A stretch of 7,740 nt of DNA from assembly GCA_013696695.1 (NCBI GenBank), contig JACCYD010000439.1:1-7740 (forward strand). The letters run 5' to 3'. Both the position numbers and the translations under genes were made by a program. This DNA comes from Deltaproteobacteria bacterium (GTDB lineage Bacteria > Myxococcota_A > Polyangia > Haliangiales > Haliangiaceae). Below the pieces are notes generated by a model. That model did not search any database. It was given only the letters and a program-made list of their open reading frames with translations, and was not told the DNA's origin. Below, in pieces: positions 1-5,397 of this stretch (its first letter is position 1; every line of letters starts with the position of its first letter).

Positions 1-1157
1 TCTCCGCACTCCGCGAGCGCCTCGGCTTGCCGCGTTGGGTCGTGATCGCCGAGCGCGACAACGAGCTGCCGGTCGATCTCGACAACCGACTCACCGTCGA
101 CAGCTTCGTCAACCTCGTACGCGGGCAGAAGTCGGCGATCCTGTTCGAGCTGTTCCCCGCACCCGACGAGCTCGGCGTGCACGGACCCGACGGCCGCTAC
201 GCGCACGAGCTGCAGTTGTTCTACGCCAAGCCGGGCACCAAGCCGCACGTCGCGCCGCGGCCTCGACCGCAGCCGATCCCGCGCAGCATGCCGCCCGGCT
301 CGGAGTGGTTGTTCGTCAAGTACTACACCGGCTTCGCGATGTGCGATGCCGTGTTGCGCGAGCTCGGACCGGCGCTTCGCGAGCTGATCGACAGCCGCGC
401 CGCCGAGCGCTGGTTCTTCGTCCGTTATGTCGATCCCGAATGGCACCTGCGGCTCCGCGTCGCCGGTGCACCGGATGCGCTGCTGTCCAGGGTGCTGCCT
501 CGCCTGCAGCAGGTGATGAAGCCGTACCTCGATGCCGGTGTCGTCTGGAAGTCGCAACTCGATACCTACGAACGCGAGATCGAGCGCTACGGTGGCGCGC
601 GTGCGATGGAGCTCGCGGAGCGCGTGTTCGCCGCCGACAGCGATGCAGTGGTCTCGATCATCGAGGCGTATCCCGCCGACGAAGGCGCGGAGCTGACCTG
701 GCGCGCGGCCTTGATCGGACTCGATCGCATGCTCGACGACCTCGGCTTCGAGTTTCCCGCCAAGCGCAAGCTGATCACCGAGCTGCGCGACGACTTCGGT
801 CGCGAGGTCGGCATGGACACCGACTTCCAGAAACGGCTCGGCGAAAAGTTTCGTCGCCAACGTGCCGACATCGAGGGTGCACTCGCCATCACAGCCGAGT
901 CCGCTGGTCCCCTCGCACCAACGCTGGCCGCGTTCGCGCGCCGCTCCGCGGTGATTCGTCCGATCGGGGTCGAGCTCCGCGCGCTCCACGCCACCGGCGA
1001 GCTGACCGAGCCTGTCGACAGCATCGCGAGGAGCTACCTCCACATGCAGTGCAATCGCGTGTTTGCCGCAGCCCCTCGAGCGCAAGAGCTCGTGCTCTAC
1101 GATCTGTTGCGCCGCTACTACGACGGCGTAGCGGCGCGCCAGAAGGCTGCGAAGTGA
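1..1157 (+). CDS. lanB: Class I lanthipeptide dehydratase (LanB), C-terminal part; 5' end outside window
   Basis: This open frame enters from the left edge without a start; the first complete codon is at 3. About 385 C-terminal residues are visible of a family usually near 1,000. The first ~65 residues end the glutamylation domain (Lant_dehydr_N), with LPRWVVI and a DN-x-L-x-x-DLDN motif. After a proline-rich linker (231-299) comes a complete SpaB_C/thiopeptide-type elimination domain from about 300 to the stop, opening PGSEWLFVKYYTG. It carries RYVDPEWHLRLR (423-458), YEREIERYGG (567-596) and a late YLHMQCNR motif (1035-1058). In the family, tRNA-bound glutamate is added to Ser/Thr of a precursor peptide and then eliminated, giving Dha/Dhb, in the cytoplasm. 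Having both domains on one chain argues for a full-length LanB rather than a split LanB or a stand-alone SpaB_C protein. The stop TGA (1155-1157) overlaps the next start. The family call is firm; the product is unknown. Confidence 0.9.
   Translation, partial: SALRERLGLPRWVVIAERDNELPVDLDNRLTVDSFVNLVRGQKSAILFELFPAPDELGVHGPDGRYAHELQLFYAKPGTKPHVAPRPRPQPIPRSMPPGSEWLFVKYYTGFAMCDAVLRELGPALRELIDSRAAERWFFVRYVDPEWHLRLRVAGAPDALLSRVLPRLQQVMKPYLDAGVVWKSQLDTYEREIERYGGARAMELAERVFAADSDAVVSIIEAYPADEGAELTWRAALIGLDRMLDDLGFEFPAKRKLITELRDDFGREVGMDTDFQKRLGEKFRRQRADIEGALAITAESAGPLAPTLAAFARRSAVIRPIGVELRALHATGELTEPVDSIARSYLHMQCNRVFAAAPRAQELVLYDLLRRYYDGVAARQKAAK
1141..1146 (+). promoter_or_regulatory. Ribosome binding site for the luciferase-like gene
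   Basis: AGAAGG lies 7 nt upstream of the GTG at 1154, inside the last codons of the dehydratase gene. This spacing supports GTG 1154 as the start and fits translational coupling with the dehydratase, whose TGA stop overlaps that GTG. Confidence 0.6.
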
Positions 1158-2002
1158 AGCTCGGGTTTCTCGATCTGCTGGGCGATCTCGAGCACACGAT
1201 CGAGCTGATCGGCGTTGCCGACGCGGCCGGACTCACGCGCTACTGGCTGACCGAGTTTCCTCCGCAGCCGTCGCCGATGATGTTGCTCGGCACGCTCGCC
1301 GGGCTCTCCGATCGGATCTCGGTGGGGACCGCCGCGATCCTGTTCTCGTACTACGCGCCCCGGCGCACCGCGCACGACTACCAGCTGCTCGAGCGGCTGT
1401 ACGAAGGCCGCATCGATGCCGGGGTCGCGTCGAGCACGGCGCTGCCGCGGTTCATCGCCGACGATCTCGAGGATCGCGATCCCGCGAAGCTCGCCGCCGC
1501 GTATCCCGCGCGGTTTGCGACGTTCCTGCACCACCTGCGCAACACGCCCGGCAATCCGGCCTACGACCGCGAGCTCGCGTGGTCGGGTGCGGCGGCGGAG
1601 CCACCGCGCGTGTGGTCGCTCGGTTCGGGGCGCGCCGCCGAGCTCGCCGCCGGGCACGGCACCGGCTTCGGCTATCCGCTGATGTACTCGGGCAGTGTCG
1701 ACGATCCGCAGGCGATGCAGCGCTACGTGCGCACGTTCACGCCGAATCCGTTCCTCGAGCAGCCGAGACGCGTGCTTGCCGTCTCCGGTTACTGCGGTGC
1801 GACCGACGAGCAGGCCCGTGCGGTCGCGGAGTCGTGGGGCATCTTCACGCCGCACGTGATCGGCTCGCCGGCGACCTGCTTCACCCGGCTTGCTGCGCTG
1901 CGCGATCGCTACGATGCCGACGAGATCATCTGGGGTGACATGAACCGCGTCCTGGCCGCACGGCGCGCCGCGATCGAAGCGCTCGCCGCGCTCGCTCGCT
2001 GA
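1154..2002 (+). CDS. Luciferase-like (LLM) flavin/F420-dependent oxidoreductase, RiPP-cluster tailoring enzyme
   Basis: This 282-residue protein matches the bacterial luciferase-like fold. It has an N-terminal GFLD strand, then the a-x-x-a-G-L-x-R-Y-W-L-T-E segment (residues 22-34), SPMMLLGTLAGLSDRISVGT (40-59), a family-typical LERLYEGRIDAGV run (79-91) and VWSLGSGRAAELAA (153-166). Family members use FMN or F420 for monooxygenation or hydride transfer. Most are 320-360 residues, so this is a short one. The luciferase-type EHH at the active site reads EFP here (E34-F35-P36). The start is GTG 1154, overlapping the upstream stop as GTGA, with AGAAGG 7 nt before it; the open frame further upstream is only an Arg-rich shadow of lanB. 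Coupling to lanB suggests it acts on the dehydrated peptide. Reduction of Dha/Dhb to D-residues (LanJC-type) and an oxidation are both possible, and the sequence does not decide. There is no signal peptide, so it should be cytosolic. Confidence 0.82.
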   Translation: MKLGFLDLLGDLEHTIELIGVADAAGLTRYWLTEFPPQPSPMMLLGTLAGLSDRISVGTAAILFSYYAPRRTAHDYQLLERLYEGRIDAGVASSTALPRFIADDLEDRDPAKLAAAYPARFATFLHHLRNTPGNPAYDRELAWSGAAAEPPRVWSLGSGRAAELAAGHGTGFGYPLMYSGSVDDPQAMQRYVRTFTPNPFLEQPRRVLAVSGYCGATDEQARAVAESWGIFTPHVIGSPATCFTRLAALRDRYDADEIIWGDMNRVLAARRAAIEALAALAR

Positions 2003-2007
2003 TCGGG

Positions 2008-3573
2008 TTAGTGATCGTGGCCGTCGCCGGGATGGTGTCCGTGCCCGCGATCGTGACCCTTGCCGTGCGTGAAGTCGTCGAGGTTGTAGGTGCCGGTCTT
2101 GACGACGACGCCGAGCCTGTCCAGCAGGATGCCGGCCTGTGCGTCGAGCTTCGCCTTCGCAACCACGTAATCGGCGAGCGTGCTGGCATGGCGCAGCCGC
2201 GCGATCTCGAGCTCGTCCTGCAGCCGCACGATCTCGTTGTTGGTGGACTTACCGAGCTCGAACTTCTTGAGCTCCGCATCGACGTTCGCCTGTGCGAGCG
2301 CGATCGAGCGTAACGCGATTCCGGACTTGAGGCGCTGCGTGCGCACGTCGTACACCGCGCGCGCGACCGCCGACGTCAGGTTGGTCTGTAGCTCGATCAC
2401 CTCGTGCTGGGCGCTCGCCCGGTTCGCGCGATCGTCGAGGTGAATGCCGCGCGCGCCGTCGCGTCCGATCGGCAGCTCGAAGCTGAGCCCGGCAGAGAAG
2501 GCATAACCGTCGCGCGCCGTCAGGCGATCGACCGACCCCCCCAGCTTGTCGTCGGTACCGAGCGGACCACCTTCGATCCTCAGATCGAGCTTCGGCAACA
2601 GGTCGCGCTTGCTGCCGCGCCAAGCCGCATCAGCGCCGCGAGCGGTGGCGCGTGCCGCTTCGAGCTCCTTGCTGTTCTCGATCGTGCGCTTGACGTACGC
2701 TGCGAGATCGACGTCGGTCTTGTCGACCTCGGGCAGAGCGTCGGTCTTGATCGCGAGTCGATCGAGCGGCACCTCGAGCCCTACGGTCTTGCGAAGCTCG
2801 AGCGACCGGTTGATCACCTCGAATTCGGCGTTGAGCAGATCTTGCTCGCGACCGGCGAGCGCCGCTTCGATCGGGATCAGCTCGTTCGCGGCGATCTTGC
2901 CTGTGCGCATCGCCGCCTCGGTGAATCGCTTCTGCTTGAGCGCGAGGTCGTACCCGCTCCGTCGCACCTCGAGCACTTTCCAGGCGAGCGCCAACCGCCA
3001 GTAGTTTTCCGAGATCACGCCGGAGAAGCCGTTCGCCGCCGCGATCGCGGTGAGGAGTTGTGCGTCCCGTGCATACCGCGCGCGGTCGAGGTTCCTGTTC
3101 CTCGCCGCGGGTCCGGCGCCGCGCAGCAGCGGCTGGGTGAGCCGCAGCTTGATCGAGGTCGTGATCAGGTTCGTGGCGATGCCCGAGAAGTCCGAGTTGG
3201 TCTTGCTCGTGTTACCGACGAGCTCGAGCGTGCCGTTGGTCGGTAGGAGTCGGGACAGCGACATGTTCGCGCTCAGCACGTCGGTCTTGTTGCCCTGGGT
3301 CGACGGCGGGATCGGCGCACCGTTCGTGCGGTTGAAGTCGGTGTTGATCCGCAGCGTGAACGCCTCGGCGGCCTTCGCGGTCAGCAGCGACGCGTCGGCT
3401 CGTGCGATGTCGAAGCCGACGTGCTCGAGCGCCGGGGCCGTTCGCACCGCCGCCTTGAAGACGTCGAGGAACGACATCTCCTGCGCTGAGGTCTCGAGCT
3501 TGGCAGCCGGCGCATCGTCGGCTCGCACCGTCGACGCCGAGGTCAGGATCACGAGTGAGAGAAACGCGCGCAT
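2008..3573 (-). CDS. TolC-family outer-membrane efflux channel with His-rich C-terminal tail
   Basis: This 521-residue protein begins with a signal peptide (residues 1-18, core FLSLVILTSAST, cleavage VRA|DD). Two outer-membrane efflux protein (OEP) repeats follow, roughly residues 33-270 and 285-490. They are rich in long Ala/Leu/Glu helices, as expected for the periplasmic alpha-barrel. A TQPLLRGAGPAARNRN motif is typical of this TolC subtype. Such trimers form the exit duct for tripartite pumps or type I secretion across the outer membrane. The last 19 residues (2011-2067) contain seven His and several Asp, which could bind metal; a CusC/CzcC-like metal role is possible but unproven. No inner-membrane pump or periplasmic adaptor is in the window. 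It is probably the last gene of a minus-strand run, 42 nt after the PLP enzyme. It ends 5 nt from the convergent oxidoreductase stop, leaving no room for an intergenic terminator. The ATG at 3573 has no clear Shine-Dalgarno site. Confidence 0.9.
   Translation of the reverse strand: MRAFLSLVILTSASTVRADDAPAAKLETSAQEMSFLDVFKAAVRTAPALEHVGFDIARADASLLTAKAAEAFTLRINTDFNRTNGAPIPPSTQGNKTDVLSANMSLSRLLPTNGTLELVGNTSKTNSDFSGIATNLITTSIKLRLTQPLLRGAGPAARNRNLDRARYARDAQLLTAIAAANGFSGVISENYWRLALAWKVLEVRRSGYDLALKQKRFTEAAMRTGKIAANELIPIEAALAGREQDLLNAEFEVINRSLELRKTVGLEVPLDRLAIKTDALPEVDKTDVDLAAYVKRTIENSKELEAARATARGADAAWRGSKRDLLPKLDLRIEGGPLGTDDKLGGSVDRLTARDGYAFSAGLSFELPIGRDGARGIHLDDRANRASAQHEVIELQTNLTSAVARAVYDVRTQRLKSGIALRSIALAQANVDAELKKFELGKSTNNEIVRLQDELEIARLRHASTLADYVVAKAKLDAQAGILLDRLGVVVKTGTYNLDDFTHGKGHDRGHGHHPGDGHDH
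2011..2067 (-). other. Histidine-rich C-terminal tail of the TolC-family protein
   Basis: The final 19 residues read HGKGHDRGHGHHPGDGHDH: seven His, three Asp and five Gly, with no hydrophobic residue. Such low-complexity tails are often metal-chelating. In the TolC fold the C-terminus is on the periplasmic side, so the tail would project into the periplasm. Confidence 0.75.
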
Positions 3574-3576
3574 GCG

Positions 3577-3586
3577 GACAATTGTC
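3577..3586. promoter_or_regulatory. 10-bp perfect palindrome GACAATTGTC before the TolC-family gene
   Basis: GACAATTGTC is a perfect inverted repeat centred at 3581.5, three bases upstream of the ATG of the TolC-family gene. It is AT-rich against a very GC-rich background. It could be an operator half, or it may simply contain the -10-like GACAAT described for this gene. Nothing in the window identifies a regulator. Confidence 0.2.
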
Positions 3587-3610
3587 GCCCGCCGCCGTCG
3601 AAGACAGCAA
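3581..3610 (-). promoter_or_regulatory. Weak candidate promoter for the TolC-family gene
   Basis: Read on the minus strand, TTGCTG (3605-3610), an 18-nt spacer and GACAAT (3581-3586) loosely match a sigma-70 promoter (3/6 and 4/6). Only 7 nt separate the -10-like box from the ATG, so transcription would start at or next to the start codon and give a leaderless message. This would let the channel be expressed separately from the upstream genes. Evidence is weak. Confidence 0.2.
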
Positions 3611-3615
3611 GGAAC

Positions 3616-4800
3616 CTAACGGGCAGCTGCGAAGGCGCGCTCGAGGTCCCCGCGCAGGTCCGACAGATCTTCGATGCCGACCGAAAGCCGGATGAAGCTG
3701 TCGGCGATGCCGAGCGCCGCGCGGCGCTCCGCCGGTACGCTCGCGTGCGTCATGATCGCCGGATGCTCGATCAGCGACTCGACGCCGCCGAGCGACTCCG
3801 CGAGCGTGAAGATCTTGCACGCCGAAAGGAACTTGCGCGTCTCGTCGAGCCCGCCCTTCAAGACGAACGAGATCATGCCGCCGAAGCCCGTCGCCTGTTT
3901 CTTGGCGAGCGCGTGCTGCGGATGTGACTCGAGGCCGGGATAGATCACCTTGTCGACCTGCTTGTGCCCGGCCAACCACTCCGCGATCGCGCGCGCGTTC
4001 GACTCGTGGCGATCCATGCGGATGTGAAGCGTCTTGGTGCCGCGGAGCACCATGAAGCTGTCCATCGGCGACGGCACGGCACCGGCGGCGTTCTGGAGAA
4101 ATGCGACGCGATCGCGCAGCGCGGCGTCCCGGAAGATCAGCGCACCACCGACGACGTCGGAGTGACCGTTGAGATACTTCGTCAGCGAGTGCGCGACGAC
4201 GTCAGCGCCGAATTCCAGCGGGCGCTGGAAGTACGGCGTCATGAACGTGTTGTCGACGGCGAAGACGATCTCATCACCGCGACGCCGCTTGCAGACGTCG
4301 GCGACGGCCGCGAGATCGACGAGCTTGAGCATCGGATTCGTCGGCGTCTCGACCCATATCAACTTGGTGTTCGGGCGCACCGCGTCTTCGATCGCCGCCG
4401 CGCCGCCCAGCGGGTCGACGTACGTGAACTCGAAGCCGAGCCGGCGATAGACCTTGTCGAACAAGCGGAACGTGCCGCCGTAGAGATCGTCGGCCGCGAT
4501 CACGTGCGTGCCGGCGTCGAACATCTGGAGCAGCGTCGACGTCGCGGCGAGGCCCGACGCGAAGCACAGCCCACCGACGCCACCCTCGAGCGACGCCAGG
4601 TTCGCCTCGAGCGCGTAGCGCGTCAGGTTGTGCGAGCGCGAGTACTCGAAGCCCTTGTGGACTCCGGGCGCTTCTTGCGCGTATGTCGACGTGTAATAGA
4701 TCGGCGTCATCACGGCGCCGGTCACGGGGTCAGGCGACTGGCCTGCGTGGATTGCACGCGTGCCGAAGCCGAGGGTGGGATCGTCGTGCGAGCCGGACAT
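3616..4800 (-). CDS. Cystathionine gamma-synthase / gamma-lyase family PLP enzyme
   Basis: This 394-residue protein covers the full length of the Cys/Met-metabolism PLP family. Visible PLP elements are YSR at 53-55 (phosphate contacts from the partner subunit), FASGLAAT at 80-87, Tyr107 in DDLYGGT (ring stacking), Asp183 in VDNTF (pyridine nitrogen) and the Schiff-base lysine K208 in HSLTKYLNGHS. Glu335 in TLAESLGG and Arg371 in IRLSVG are the usual substrate-site residues. Long blocks such as LQNAAGAVPSPMD and EHPAIMTHAS resemble both bacterial gamma-synthases and gamma-lyases, which share this Glu. Motifs alone therefore do not tell whether it makes cystathionine (methionine synthesis) or cleaves it (transsulfuration to cysteine). 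The enzyme is cytosolic and usually tetrameric. One small oddity is HNLTR where relatives usually have NPTR. GGAG lies 5 nt before the ATG, which supports this start. The YbjN-like gene ends 11 nt upstream, so the two are probably co-transcribed. Confidence 0.93.
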   Translation of the reverse strand: MSGSHDDPTLGFGTRAIHAGQSPDPVTGAVMTPIYYTSTYAQEAPGVHKGFEYSRSHNLTRYALEANLASLEGGVGGLCFASGLAATSTLLQMFDAGTHVIAADDLYGGTFRLFDKVYRRLGFEFTYVDPLGGAAAIEDAVRPNTKLIWVETPTNPMLKLVDLAAVADVCKRRRGDEIVFAVDNTFMTPYFQRPLEFGADVVAHSLTKYLNGHSDVVGGALIFRDAALRDRVAFLQNAAGAVPSPMDSFMVLRGTKTLHIRMDRHESNARAIAEWLAGHKQVDKVIYPGLESHPQHALAKKQATGFGGMISFVLKGGLDETRKFLSACKIFTLAESLGGVESLIEHPAIMTHASVPAERRAALGIADSFIRLSVGIEDLSDLRGDLERAFAAAR

Positions 4801-4805
4801 CTGAG

Positions 4806-4809
4806 CTCC
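4806..4809 (-). promoter_or_regulatory. Shine-Dalgarno site of the PLP enzyme gene
   Basis: On the minus strand GGAG sits 5 nt before the ATG at 4800, in the 11-nt gap after the YbjN-like stop codon. It fixes the start of the PLP enzyme and allows reinitiation after the upstream gene. Confidence 0.55.
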
Positions 4810-4811
4810 GA

Positions 4812-5300
4812 TCAGTCGTCGAAGTTGAAGCTGGCCGGATCCTTATCCATGATCCGCTCCATCGCGGCCTCCTCGAGGAGGTCGATCATGCGCTGGCCAC
4901 CGTACTTCTTGACCAGCTTGTCGTCGTACTCGTCGGCGATCAGCGCGACATCGCGCAACGTCGCCGACAGCTCCTCGGGATCGAGCGTGTCGCCGCCGAG
5001 GATCGTGTGCGTGAACAGGAGCGTGTTCTCGGCCGCATCCATCGCGAACGCGCCGAACCGCAGGTGGCCGTTGAGCTCGAGGAGCTGCTTCGCGAGCGGG
5101 CCGTCGATGTTGGCGCCCTTCACGAGCTGGGCGGCACACCGCACCATGGCGCGGTTATCGCCCCAGGGCACGACGCTGATCATCACATAGGCCGAGCCCT
5201 GCTTGATCACATACAGGGTGTCGTCGACCTTCCTGTAGGCGGGGCTGTCCTGGAGCGTGCGCTCGATCATGAGCGCGGTGGCCACTTCCGCGGGATTCAT
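4812..5300 (-). CDS. YbjN / type III secretion chaperone-like small cytosolic protein
   Basis: This 162-residue protein has no signal peptide or membrane segment. Its order of elements fits the YbjN/CesT-like alpha-beta fold: an N-terminal helix (residues 4-17), strands around 28-33 and 37-44 (TLYVIK, AYVMISV), then LLELNGHLRFGAFAMDAAEN (73-92). A hydrophobic strand with FTHTI follows, and a C-terminal helical part includes ADEYDDKLVKKYGG and an acidic end, FNFDD. LLxLNxxLxxGxF is the most recognisable family pattern. Members are thought to bind peptides or proteins, but a molecular role is rarely known, and I do not assign one. The ATG at 5300 was chosen because the open frame beyond it runs antisense into the Omp85 gene; a second ATG at residue 11 (5270) is an alternative start. 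It has no good Shine-Dalgarno site. It is the first gene of the minus-strand run, divergent from the Omp85 gene. Confidence 0.7.
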   Translation of the reverse strand: MNPAEVATALMIERTLQDSPAYRKVDDTLYVIKQGSAYVMISVVPWGDNRAMVRCAAQLVKGANIDGPLAKQLLELNGHLRFGAFAMDAAENTLLFTHTILGGDTLDPEELSATLRDVALIADEYDDKLVKKYGGQRMIDLLEEAAMERIMDKDPASFNFDD

Positions 5301-5397
5301 GGCTGCGTTCGTAGCACGGTTGCCACCCACTGTGATCGGCCGGACATCGCCCACGCGACGGCGCAGCGGACTGCCGCGTCGTGCCATACTCGCTGCC
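5301..5397. promoter_or_regulatory. Divergent intergenic region between YbjN-like and Omp85 genes
   Basis: These 97 nt must hold promoters for both the minus-strand run and the plus-strand Omp85 gene, as no other upstream gap exists for either. No box matches the sigma-70 consensus well. The best -10-like hexamers are CATACT (5385-5390, plus strand) and TACGAA with a TGC extension (5308-5316, minus strand). Each ends 7 nt before its start codon. An imperfect inverted repeat lies at 5357-5380. Confidence 0.4.
5357..5380. repeat. Imperfect inverted repeat upstream of the Omp85 gene
   Basis: GACGGCGCAG (5357-5366) and CTGCCGCGTC (5371-5380) pair in 8 of 10 positions around a CGGA loop: four pairs, a 2x2 mismatch, then four pairs. 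It ends 17 nt before the GTG start. It could be an operator or an RNA hairpin, but in such GC-rich DNA a repeat of this quality may be chance. Confidence 0.2.

Noticed and set aside
35..1153. Upstream extension of the luciferase-like frame by 373 residues
   Set aside because: The extension lies over lanB in another frame, is Arg/Ala-rich low-complexity text with no family features, and GTG 1154 has an RBS and a 4-nt overlap with the upstream stop.
1118..1855. 245-residue minus-strand open frame
   Set aside because: It is antisense to the luciferase-like gene and has the Arg-rich composition typical of shadow frames in GC-rich DNA.
1985..2030. Possible bidirectional terminator between the convergent genes
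   Set aside because: The repeated TGATCG units are direct rather than inverted, there is no T-run, and only five bases are non-coding.
3964..5190. 408-residue plus-strand open frame
   Set aside because: It runs antisense through both the PLP enzyme and the YbjN-like gene, which have clear family motifs; the frame has none.
5257..5397. ATG 5257 as start of the Omp85 protein
   Set aside because: It would add 47 residues in front of a well-formed signal peptide and overlap the start of the divergent YbjN-like gene by 44 nt.
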